A stretch of 7,745 nt of DNA from an uncultured Oscillospiraceae bacterium (GCA_934615645.1 CAKTTR010000081.1:1-7745); one strand, 5' to 3'. Shown: positions 1 to 5,472, numbered from the stretch's first letter. The notes: generated by a model not told the origin, from the letters alone. Translations and numbers: made by a program.

Positions 1-1
1 G

Positions 2-829
2 GACGGCGTCCTGGACTGGCGGCAGCCCGCGCCCCCGGAGGAGCTGGAGGACAGCTTCCAGCGCTGCTCCGGCGCAAAGCCCCTGAGCCGCACCGAGCCC
101 AACGCCTACCGCCTCCGGGGCACGCCGGAGCCCGACGGCTTCCTGCACCTGATCTGCGGCGTCGTCTCGACCCAGGATCTGCTGGACGCCGCCCACCGCT
201 ATGACGCGACGGTCACGGCGTTCCTCGCCGCCGTCATGGCCCAGGTCATCATTGAGCTGCAGCAGGCCGAGCGGCGGCGGCCCAAGCCGGTGAAGATCAC
301 CGTCCCCGTCAATCTCCGCAAGCTCTTCGGCAGCCGGACCCTGCGGAATTTTGCCCTGACCCTCAACCCCGGCGTCGACCCCCGCCTGGGGTCCTTCACC
401 CTGGAGGAGCTCTGCCGCCAATTCTCCCTGCAGATCGCCCAAGAGGCGACGCCCCAGCTCATGGCCGCCCGCATCTGCGCCAATGTGAGGCCCCAGCGGG
501 CCATGGTCCTGCGCTGTATGCCCGTGCCCATCAAAAACCTGGCCATGCGCCTGGTCTACGCCCGGGTCGGCGAGCGAAAGGGCTGCCTGAATATCTCGAA
601 CCTGGGCCGCGTCACCCTCCCCGCCGCCCTGCAGCCCTATGTTCAGCGGATGGAATTTATCATCGGCGTCCAGGCGACGTACCCCAATAATTGCTCCGTC
701 GTCAGCTGCGGCGATGTGACATGCATCAATATGATCCGGAACATCCAGGAGCCAGAGCTGGAGCGGCGCTTCTTCTCCCGCCTGGTAGAGCTGGGCATCC
801 CGGTCAAGGTGGAGAGCAACCAGGTTTGA
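2..829 (+). CDS. Alcohol acetyltransferase-like protein, C-terminal part (5' end outside window)
   Basis: The reading frame is open from base 2 to the TGA at 827-829, giving 275 residues. An internal ATG at 236 is not the true start, because the same frame continues upstream with good coding character. The C-terminal third resembles clostridial proteins annotated as alcohol acetyltransferase (condensation/CoA-dependent acyltransferase superfamily): the SNLG motif, a segment reading FIIGVQATYPNNC, then INMIRN, and the ending VKVESNQV. Full-length family members run to roughly 400-450 residues, so a third or more lies upstream, including the expected HHxxxD catalytic motif. Catalytic competence therefore cannot be judged here. 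The gene is usually found next to a DUF6320 gene, as it is here (1188). The stop codon overlaps the left arm of a hairpin at 828-859. The name comes from family resemblance; the real substrate is unknown. Family identity is fairly sure, function is not. Confidence 0.8.
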   Translation, partial: DGVLDWRQPAPPEELEDSFQRCSGAKPLSRTEPNAYRLRGTPEPDGFLHLICGVVSTQDLLDAAHRYDATVTAFLAAVMAQVIIELQQAERRRPKPVKITVPVNLRKLFGSRTLRNFALTLNPGVDPRLGSFTLEELCRQFSLQIAQEATPQLMAARICANVRPQRAMVLRCMPVPIKNLAMRLVYARVGERKGCLNISNLGRVTLPAALQPYVQRMEFIIGVQATYPNNCSVVSCGDVTCINMIRNIQEPELERRFFSRLVELGIPVKVESNQV

Positions 830-1116
830 GCTTGTCAAAAACGAGTTTTTGACAAGCTCTCAAACGAGACCCGCTTCGCTGGGCTCTCGTTTGAGGGGAT
901 TGCAGCTCGCTGCAGCGCACTCACAGCGCGCCTTTGGCGCACTGTTCGCACGTTTGCGAGCTGAGAAGAGTTTTTCCCGACTATGCGCTGCATGGGTTCG
1001 ACTTAGCCAATCGCGCTGCGCTGCGCTTGCGCTCTTGGAGTCTCACCCACTTGCCGCCGGAAAAAACGGATTGGACTTTATTTGCGCCGTGCGCGGCGCA
1101 AACTCTGCGAGGCTTT
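828..1116 (+). repeat. Multi-hairpin dispersed intergenic repeat, copy A
   Basis: This non-coding stretch is built of consecutive palindromes. The first is a perfect 15-bp inverted repeat (828-842 with 845-859, 2-nt spacer). The second is an 11-bp stem (859-869 with 885-895) enclosing a smaller CCC/GGG stem. Smaller hairpins such as GCAGC/GCTGC near 903-914 follow. The end is conserved and contains TTTGCGCCGTGCGCGGCGCA. The same element occurs on the minus strand at 7033-7256: bases 857-886 match 7198-7227 exactly (30 nt) and bases 1075-1116 match 7033-7074 exactly (42 nt). The stretches between the conserved blocks differ, and copy A carries about 65 bp more. An apparent ORF at 849-1175 is a by-product of the repeat. 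It separates the acetyltransferase from its usual DUF6320 partner, and the first stem may act as a weak terminator or a 3'-end stabiliser. Confidence 0.85.
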
Positions 1117-1146
1117 TTTACGAGGCTTTTTTACAAGGCTTTTTTC
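1108..1146 (+). repeat. 13-bp tandem repeat, three units
   Basis: Three head-to-tail copies of CGAGGCTTTTTTA lie at 1108-1120, 1121-1133 and 1134-1146; the third is imperfect (CAAGGCTTTTTTC). The first unit overlaps the conserved right end of repeat copy A, and copy B has only one unit. It therefore looks like a local amplification of the element's end, by slippage or repeated end-copying. Confidence 0.8.
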
Positions 1147-1149
1147 TAA

Positions 1150-1169
1150 CCCAGCGGGTGGCCGCTGGG
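1150..1169 (+). other. 8-bp hairpin just upstream of the DUF6320 gene
   Basis: CCCAGCGG at 1150-1157 and CCGCTGGG at 1162-1169 form a perfect 8-bp stem with a GTGG loop. It lies 4 nt before the Shine-Dalgarno of the next gene and has no following T-run. It is more likely an mRNA structure or part of the repeat region than a terminator. Confidence 0.5.
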
Positions 1170-1187
1170 GATTGAGGTGATTTATTT

Positions 1188-1880
1188 ATGTATTGTGTCA
1201 AATGCGGCGTCCGGCTGGATGATAGTCTGGATCGCTGCCCCCTGTGCGGTACGCCGGTCTGGCGGCCCGACGCCCAGACGCCGGACTCCCCTGCCAGCTA
1301 CTCCCGGCTCTATCCGGTCCGCAATCACGCCGCCCGGATCGCCGACGCTGCGGTGTTGACGGTCCTGCTCGCTATCGCCGCCCTGATCAGCCTGATCTAC
1401 TGCCTGCGCAATTACGGTGCGGCGGCCTGGTCCGGCTATGTGATGCTGGGCATCGCCACGGCGTATGTGATCCTCGTGCTGCCCCTCTGGCTGCGGCACC
1501 CGAACCCCGTCGTTCTCATCCCCATCGCCCACGCGGCCATCGGGGGCTATCTCCTCTATATCAATGCCAGGACCGGCGGCGGCTGGTTTTTGTCCTTTGC
1601 CTTCCCCCTCGTCTGCCTGTCCGCCCTGCTGCTGACGGGCTGCACGGCGCTGTTTCGCTATGTCCGGGGGCGGCGGCTGTATATCACCGGCGGCGCGCTG
1701 CTGGCCATCGGCGGCTTCAGTATGCTGATGGAGTTTTTCGCCCACCTGACCTTCGGCACGCCGATGTTCCACTGGTCGCTGTATGTCGTCAGCGGCTGCG
1801 GCCTGGCGGGGATCTTCTTTGTCCTGAGCGGCTTTATCCGCCCGCTGCACGCCTGGATGGAGCGAAAATTCTTTGTCTGA
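1188..1880 (+). CDS. DUF6320-type zinc-ribbon membrane protein
   Basis: The protein has 230 residues. The ATG at 1188 is chosen because GAGGTGA sits 7 nt upstream at 1174-1180 and the zinc ribbon begins at residue 3. Residues 3-20 carry a CxxC-10-CxxC zinc ribbon (C3, C6, C17, C20), followed by a polar Pro/Asp linker. Six hydrophobic segments then fit membrane helices, at roughly 51-72, 82-102, 106-126, 132-156, 164-185 and 196-218, ending in a basic tail (WMERKFFV). This architecture and the acetyltransferase neighbour match proteins labelled DUF6320 in Firmicutes, whose function is unknown. Proximity suggests it works with the upstream acyltransferase at the membrane, perhaps on lipid or envelope acylation, but that is inference. 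In this genome repeat copy A lies between the two genes. No strong terminator follows; only a weak imperfect hairpin at 1904-1928. Confidence 0.78.
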   Translation: MYCVKCGVRLDDSLDRCPLCGTPVWRPDAQTPDSPASYSRLYPVRNHAARIADAAVLTVLLAIAALISLIYCLRNYGAAAWSGYVMLGIATAYVILVLPLWLRHPNPVVLIPIAHAAIGGYLLYINARTGGGWFLSFAFPLVCLSALLLTGCTALFRYVRGRRLYITGGALLAIGGFSMLMEFFAHLTFGTPMFHWSLYVVSGCGLAGIFFVLSGFIRPLHAWMERKFFV

Positions 1881-1946
1881 TTTCTTGTCTGCTTTGTTCT
1901 TTGCGGGATTTTTTTGCAAAAACCCCCGAAAAATGCGCAAAACCGC

Positions 1947-1975
1947 TTGACAAGCACCCCGGGATGCGCTACTAT
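1947..1975 (+). promoter_or_regulatory. Sigma-A-type promoter of the met operon
   Basis: A perfect -35 hexamer TTGACA (1947-1952) is followed by a 17-bp spacer and TACTAT (1970-1975, 4 of 6 consensus bases). An alternative -10 in the overlapping TATATA would need a 20-bp spacer. Transcription would start near 1982, producing a leader of about 390 nt before metQ. No other convincing promoter was found between the DUF6320 gene and metQ. Confidence 0.75.
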
Positions 1976-1982
1976 ATAGCCA

Positions 1983-1997
1983 ACCTATCGAGTAGGT
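1983..1997 (+). promoter_or_regulatory. Interrupted palindrome, candidate Rrf2-family operator
   Basis: ACCTA and TAGGT flank a 5-bp centre (ACCTATCGAGTAGGT). It lies immediately downstream of the -10 hexamer, at the expected transcription start, where a repressor would block initiation. Rrf2 regulators (IscR, CymR, NsrR) bind short interrupted palindromes, and the operon encodes one (5020-5445). The link to that protein is inference. The palindrome is short enough that a single occurrence could be chance. Confidence 0.45.
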
Positions 1998-2023
1998 ATC
2001 TCACCAGAAAGGAGCGCGCCGCT

Positions 2024-2140
2024 ATGACGAACCGTTTCGCACGCTGCATGACCGCCCGCATGTGCATGCCCCTGGGCATGGGCACGGCTTGTGCTGCCCT
2101 GCGTATGATGCAGCGGTGTTCTCCCGTCGGTCGGTGTTGA
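2024..2140 (+). CDS. Met/Cys-rich leader peptide of the methionine-transport operon
   Basis: This is a 38-codon ORF. AAAGGAG at 2008-2014 lies 9 nt before the ATG, a good ribosome binding site. Met occupies residues 1, 9, 13, 15, 19, 28 and 29, and Cys residues 8, 14, 23, 32 and 38: 12 of 38 residues carry sulfur, far above normal protein composition. Residues 13-15 read M-C-M and codons 28-29 are ATG ATG. It has no signal peptide, membrane segment or recognised domain. It lies between the operon promoter and an intrinsic terminator (2170-2198), upstream of metQNI. Codons 33-36 can pair with the terminator's 5' arm. This is the arrangement of an attenuation leader whose translation senses charged tRNA-Met and/or tRNA-Cys. 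Cysteine-sensing leader peptides are known from Actinobacteria; I know of no named example with this sequence. A metal-binding micropeptide is the main alternative. Confidence 0.75.
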   Translation: MTNRFARCMTARMCMPLGMGTACAALRMMQRCSPVGRC

Positions 2141-2177
2141 CGCGGCCTTCTGTGATGCAAACGATCACGCCGGGAGA
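2120..2177 (+). promoter_or_regulatory. Antiterminator pairing within the met leader
   Basis: TCTCCCG at 2120-2126 (leader codons 33-35) is perfectly complementary to CGGGAGA at 2171-2177, the 5' arm of the downstream terminator. After one mismatch (2127/2170) two more pairs form (2128-2129 with 2168-2169), giving 9 of 10 pairs. This structure and the terminator hairpin are mutually exclusive. A ribosome finishing the leader at 2138-2140 would mask 2120-2130 and favour termination. A ribosome held around the Met28-Met29 codons or earlier would leave it free. A small CTGC/GCAG hairpin (2099-2102 with 2110-2113) surrounds the two Met codons and could pause polymerase. Confidence 0.6.
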
Positions 2178-2198
2178 CTTCCGTTTCCCGGTTTTTTT
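2170..2198 (+). terminator. Intrinsic terminator (attenuator) between leader peptide and metQ
   Basis: CCGGGAGA (2170-2177) pairs with TTTCCCGG (2184-2191), 8 pairs including one G-T, around a 6-nt loop, followed directly by seven Ts (2192-2198). It lies 29 nt after the leader stop and about 175 nt before metQ, where an ordinary end-of-gene terminator would make no sense for a downstream operon without its own promoter. That supports an attenuator role. Confidence 0.85.
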
Positions 2199-2231
2199 CG
2201 TCTGATTTTGCTGTAAGAAGGAGGCAGTCGT

Positions 2232-2300
2232 ATGCAGCGCCGATTCCCCACCCTGCTCCGGGCCAATTTCCGCAACGGCCGAATGTGCCTGGCCCATTAG
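2232..2300 (+). CDS. Second short leader ORF, 22 codons
   Basis: The ATG at 2232 has a perfect AAGGAGG (2218-2224) 7 nt upstream, stronger than that of metQ itself. The predicted peptide is basic (five Arg by residue 17) and contains adjacent Met-Cys codons at 18-19, three residues before the end. It ends at TAG 2298-2300, 73 nt before metQ. It lies beyond the attenuator, so it would be translated only on read-through transcripts. It may be a second sensing peptide, a translational coupling device, or a remnant of a longer gene. No homologue is recognised, and no second terminator is seen behind it. Confidence 0.5.
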   Translation: MQRRFPTLLRANFRNGRMCLAH

Positions 2301-2373
2301 AACGTACATGAACTGCATGGATAAATTGGAATAGATAAATTTAGCATATTATAAAAGAAAGGTTGATTTTCCC

Positions 2374-3222
2374 ATGAAAAAGTTTCTTGCAACGCTTTGC
2401 ACCGGTTTTCTGCTCCTCGGCCTGCTGGCAGGCTGCGGCAGCAAGAGCGACTCTGTGACCATCGCCGTCCCCAACGATACGACGAACGAAGCCCGCGCCC
2501 TGCTCCTGCTGCAGGATAACGGCTACATCACCCTGAAAGACGGTGCCGGCATCACCGCCACCGTCAACGACATCGCCGAGAACCCCTACAACATCTCCTT
2601 CAAGGAAGTCGAAGCAGCCCAGCTGCCCAATGTCCTCAAGGATGTCGACTACGCCATCATCAATTCCAACTACGCCATCGACGCCGATCTCGACCCGATG
2701 TCCGATTCCCTCCTGATGGAAGGCTCCTCCTCCGCTTACGGCAATATCCTGGCCGTCAAGGAAGGCAATGAGGATTCTGACGCCATCAAGGCCCTGGTCG
2801 CCGCCCTGGAGAGCCAGGAAGTCGCCGACTTCATCAACTCCGAATACAAGGGCGCTGTCGTCAGCACCGTCGACAACCCCGGCACCGGCTTTGACGACTC
2901 CGTCGATTACGACGCCCTGGCTGGGACGACGATCTCCGTCGCCGCCTCCCCCGCCCCCCACGCGGAAATTCTGGAAGTCGCCAAGAAGATCCTCGCCGAG
3001 AAGGACATCACCCTGGACATCATCGAATTCACCGACTATGTCCAGCCCAATAACGTCGTCGAAAGCGGCGAGGTCGACGCCAACTACTTCCAGCACACCC
3101 CGTATCTGGATGACTTCAATGCCGAGAACGGCACCCACATCGTCGCAGCAGCAACGATCCATGTCGAGCCGATGGGCCTGTACGGCGGCAAGCAGGACTC
3201 CCTGGATGCCATCAAAAAGTAA
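2374..3222 (+). CDS. metQ: MetQ/NlpA-family methionine-binding lipoprotein, circularly permuted
   Basis: This is a 282-residue lipoprotein binding methionine (probably D/L-Met) for the MetNI importer. The ATG at 2374 follows GAAAGG (2357-2362). Residues 1-20 are a lipoprotein signal with lipobox LAGC and lipidated C21. Residues 27-163 (VTIAVPNDTTNEARALLLL to KGAVV) match the part that normally follows the SLDEL segment, that is, the second half of MetQ. Residues 164-184 are an acidic linker. Residues 185-282 (SPAPHAEIL, EFTDYVQPN, DANYFQHTPYL, HVEPMGLY, ending SLDAIKK) match the normal mature N-terminus. The order of the halves is thus swapped with all segments kept: a circular permutation, not a truncation. 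Likely ligand residues remain visible (Y222, F239, H241, R41, N97/N99). Length is normal for the family. It is the first gene of the transporter operon, after a long regulated leader. Confidence 0.93.
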   Translation: MKKFLATLCTGFLLLGLLAGCGSKSDSVTIAVPNDTTNEARALLLLQDNGYITLKDGAGITATVNDIAENPYNISFKEVEAAQLPNVLKDVDYAIINSNYAIDADLDPMSDSLLMEGSSSAYGNILAVKEGNEDSDAIKALVAALESQEVADFINSEYKGAVVSTVDNPGTGFDDSVDYDALAGTTISVAASPAPHAEILEVAKKILAEKDITLDIIEFTDYVQPNNVVESGEVDANYFQHTPYLDDFNAENGTHIVAAATIHVEPMGLYGGKQDSLDAIKK

Positions 3223-3239
3223 TTCTTAAAAATACGGAG

Positions 3240-3270
3240 ATAACGCCAGCACAACGGTCGCCGGCGTTAT
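3240..3270 (+). other. Intercistronic hairpin between metQ and metN
   Basis: ATAACGCC (3240-3247) and GGCGTTAT (3263-3270) form a perfect 8-bp stem with a 15-nt loop. There is no T-run after it, so it is a poor terminator. Such stems after binding-protein genes often protect the upstream mRNA, giving more binding protein than ATPase. That role is inferred from position. Confidence 0.55.
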
Positions 3271-3289
3271 TTCCATTTGGAGGAACCAC

Positions 3290-4300
3290 ATGATCCAGAT
3301 CCAACACCTGACAAAAACCTTCCAGACCGCCGCCGGAACCGTGGAGGCCCTGAAGGATATCAGCCTGACGATCCCCGACGGCGAGATCTACGGCATCATC
3401 GGCATGAGCGGCGCAGGCAAGAGCACCCTGGTGCGCAGCATCAATATGCTGGAGCGCCCGACGGGTGGCCAGATCCTCATCGACGGCCGCGACATCGGGG
3501 CCCTCTCCCAGGCCGAGCTGCGCCGGGAGCGCCGGAATATCACAATGATCTTCCAGGGCTTTAACCTCTTGATGCAGCGGACCTGCCAGAAAAACGTCTG
3601 CTTCCCCCTGGAACTGGCGGGCATGAAAAAAGCCGACGCCATGCGCCGCGCCGCCGAGCTTCTGGAGCTGGTGGGCCTGGGGGATAAATGCAAGAGCTAC
3701 CCCGCCCAGCTCTCCGGCGGCCAGCAGCAGCGGGTGGCTATTGCCCGCGCCCTGGCGACCCGGCCCAGGATCCTGCTCTGCGACGAGGCCACCAGCGCCC
3801 TAGACCCGCAGACGACCCAGTCCATCCTCGGTCTCATCCGGGATATCCACGATAAGCTGGGCATCACCGTCATCGTCATCACCCACCAGATGAGCGTCGT
3901 CGAGCAGATCTGCACCCGCGTCGCCATTCTGGATAGCGGCGCTGTCGCCGAGGAGGGCGAGGTCAGCAAGGTCTTCGCCGCGCCCCAGTCAGAAGCGGCA
4001 AAGCGCCTGGTCTATCCCGACGGCTACGAGCAGAGCGCCGTCGTCTTTGACCCGGGCAGCATCCTGCGAGTCGTCTTCAATGGCGCCAACGCCGCCAAGA
4101 CGCCGCTGATTGCCCAGATGGCCATGGACGAAAATATCGCCGCCAGCATCCTCTCCGCCTCGACCCGCAGCATCGGCGACGTGGCCTATGGCAATATGCT
4201 CCTGGGCATTCCCGGCGGCCCGGCAGAGCGGGAGCGCGCCGTGCGATATCTGAAAAGCATCCCGGATATTCTTGTAGAGGAGGTCTCGAAGCATGTCTGA
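3290..4300 (+). CDS. metN: Methionine ABC transporter ATP-binding protein MetN
   Basis: This 336-residue cytoplasmic ATPase powers methionine import with MetI. The start ATG 3290 follows GGAGGA (3279-3284). All ABC motifs are intact: Walker A GMSGAGKST (38-46), Q-loop Q89, signature LSGGQ (141-145), Walker B ILLCDE (161-166), D-loop SALD (169-172) and H-loop H199. Residues about 256-332 fit the C-terminal NIL domain, which in MetN binds methionine and inhibits transport when the cell is replete, so feedback control is expected. Length is typical. It begins 67 nt after metQ, and its last 8 bases overlap the start of metI, implying translational coupling. The NIL domain and neighbours separate it from other polar amino-acid ATPases. 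Confidence 0.95.
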   Translation: MIQIQHLTKTFQTAAGTVEALKDISLTIPDGEIYGIIGMSGAGKSTLVRSINMLERPTGGQILIDGRDIGALSQAELRRERRNITMIFQGFNLLMQRTCQKNVCFPLELAGMKKADAMRRAAELLELVGLGDKCKSYPAQLSGGQQQRVAIARALATRPRILLCDEATSALDPQTTQSILGLIRDIHDKLGITVIVITHQMSVVEQICTRVAILDSGAVAEEGEVSKVFAAPQSEAAKRLVYPDGYEQSAVVFDPGSILRVVFNGANAAKTPLIAQMAMDENIAASILSASTRSIGDVAYGNMLLGIPGGPAERERAVRYLKSIPDILVEEVSKHV

Positions 4301-4991
4301 ATTCTTCGCATCCGACGCCTTCCAGACTGCGCTGGACGTCCTGAAAAACCAATTCCCCCTGGCCATTTGGGAGACGGTCTATGTCACCGTACTCTCCACG
4401 TTCTTTGCCATCGTCATTGGCCTGCCCCTGGGCGTTTTGCTGGTGGCGGGCGACGAGGGGCGCATCCTGCATATCCCCAAGGGCGTGCTGCATGTTCTGA
4501 ATGTCATCATCAACCTGCTGCGCTCGGTCCCGTTCCTGATTTTGATGATCCTTGTCTTCCCCCTGACCCGGGCCATTGTCGGCACCGTCGTCGGCACCCC
4601 GGCGTCCATCGTGCCGCTGGTCATCGCCGCGTTTCCGTTCATCGCCCGCCTCGTCGAAGGCAGCCTGCGGGAGGTCAACCCGAACATTATCGAGACGGCC
4701 CAGTCCATGGGCGCATCCCCGATGCAGATCATCTGCAAGGTCATGCTCCCGGAGAGCGTGCCGTCCCTCATCTCCAACGCCACCATCGCCATCACGACTG
4801 TCCTGGGCTACTCGGCCATGAGCGGCATCATCGGCGGCGGCGGCCTGGGCAAGATCGCCATCAACTATGGCTATTATCGTTACCAGTATATCATCATGGC
4901 CTTCGCCGTCGTGTTCCTGATCGTCCTGGTCCAGATCTTCCAGAGCCTGGGCACCCATCTGGCCATCAAGTGTGATAAGCGTCTGAAATAA
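4293..4991 (+). CDS. metI: Methionine ABC transporter permease MetI
   Basis: This 232-residue membrane permease forms the methionine channel as a homodimer on two MetN subunits. GAGGAGGT (4277-4284) lies inside the metN coding sequence, 8 nt before ATG 4293, and the gene overlaps metN by 8 nt. Five hydrophobic segments fit the MetI topology (about 21-50, 64-90, 92-118, 152-178, 196-220). The cytoplasmic coupling loop around 121-155 carries the EAA-type motif (E134, A136, G140, then LPES at 152-155). The glycine-rich turn IIGGGGLG (179-186) and the motif YGYYRYQ (192-198) are typical of MetI proteins. Length is slightly above the usual 215-220 residues because of a longer N-terminus. It ends 28 nt before the Rrf2 gene, in the same operon. 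Confidence 0.95.
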   Translation: MSEFFASDAFQTALDVLKNQFPLAIWETVYVTVLSTFFAIVIGLPLGVLLVAGDEGRILHIPKGVLHVLNVIINLLRSVPFLILMILVFPLTRAIVGTVVGTPASIVPLVIAAFPFIARLVEGSLREVNPNIIETAQSMGASPMQIICKVMLPESVPSLISNATIAITTVLGYSAMSGIIGGGGLGKIAINYGYYRYQYIIMAFAVVFLIVLVQIFQSLGTHLAIKCDKRLK

Positions 4992-5019
4992 TGCGCGCCT
5001 ATCTAAGGAGGTTGCAGCA

Positions 5020-5445
5020 ATGATTTCTACCAAAGGCCGATACTCCATCCGCATCCTGCTGGACCTGGCGGAGCATCGCAACGGCAAATACATCCCCATG
5101 AAAGAGGTCGCGGCCCGGCAGGAGATCTCCCTGAAGTACATTGAGAAGCTCATGCCCGCCCTGAAATCCGCCGGCCTGATCGACAGCACCCACGGCGTCG
5201 GCGGCGGCTACCGGCTGTCCCGGGAACCGGACCAGTACACCCTCTGGGAGATCCTGTGTCTGGCCGAGGGCGACCTGGCCCCCGTCTCCTGCCTCCAGCC
5301 CGGCGCGGCCCCCTGCTCCCGCGCCGCCGAATGCCGGACCCTCCCCGTCTGGCAGGGCTATTATGACCTGACGCAGCAGTACTTCTCCGGCATCACCCTC
5401 GCCGATCTCATGAACGCCCCCGCAGGGGATAATTACGTGATCTAA
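5020..5445 (+). CDS. Rrf2-family transcriptional regulator with three candidate Fe-S cysteines
   Basis: This is a 141-residue DNA-binding protein. AAGGAGGTT (5005-5013) precedes ATG 5020. The N-terminus (ISTKGRYSIRILLDLA) and the winged helix-turn-helix with recognition region SLKYIEKLMPALKSAGLI (37-54) and wing GVGGGYRLSR (59-68) are diagnostic of Rrf2. Cysteines C91, C99 and C105 (C-x7-C-x5-C) lie where IscR carries its [2Fe-2S] ligands (C-x5-C-x5-C), so a cluster or another thiol-based sensor is plausible. The wider first spacing makes this uncertain. Rrf2 relatives control cysteine (CymR), Fe-S assembly (IscR) and nitrosative stress (NsrR). Its place as last gene of metQNI suggests autoregulation of the transporter, possibly through the palindrome at 1983-1997, linking methionine uptake to Fe-S or sulfur status. 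Which signal it reads cannot be told from sequence. Confidence 0.9.
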   Translation: MISTKGRYSIRILLDLAEHRNGKYIPMKEVAARQEISLKYIEKLMPALKSAGLIDSTHGVGGGYRLSREPDQYTLWEILCLAEGDLAPVSCLQPGAAPCSRAAECRTLPVWQGYYDLTQQYFSGITLADLMNAPAGDNYVI

Positions 5446-5472
5446 ACCGCAAATTTGATGGGTGGCCGCAAC

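Noticed and set aside
236..829. ATG 236 as the start of the first gene
   Set aside because: The frame is open and coding-like back to base 2, and no ribosome binding site precedes 236. The gene is cut by the window edge.
849..1175. ORF of 108 codons reading through repeat copy A
   Set aside because: It lies entirely in a palindromic repeat, has no ribosome binding site, and a similar peptide can be read from copy B on the minus strand. Such peptides are by-products of the repeat.
1182..1940. Long minus-strand ORF (252 codons) opposite the DUF6320 gene
   Set aside because: It is rich in Gln, Asp, Gly and Arg, typical of the antisense of GC-rich coding DNA, and lies opposite a well-supported gene with a ribosome binding site, zinc ribbon and membrane helices.
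2326..2355. Internal promoter just before metQ (TTGGAA, 18 bp, TATAAA)
   Set aside because: It would start transcription within or after the metQ ribosome binding site (2357-2362), leaving no usable Shine-Dalgarno. The AT-rich stretch with a repeated GATAAATT probably only keeps the start region unstructured.
1980..2373. SAM riboswitch or T-box in the met leader
   Set aside because: I found no T-box sequence (AGGGTGGNACCGCG) and no S-box-type core. The leader is better explained by the Met/Cys peptide and attenuator.
4077..5189. Long minus-strand ORF (370 codons) opposite metN, metI and rrf2
   Set aside because: It is antisense to three confidently identified genes, has low-complexity composition and lacks a ribosome binding site.
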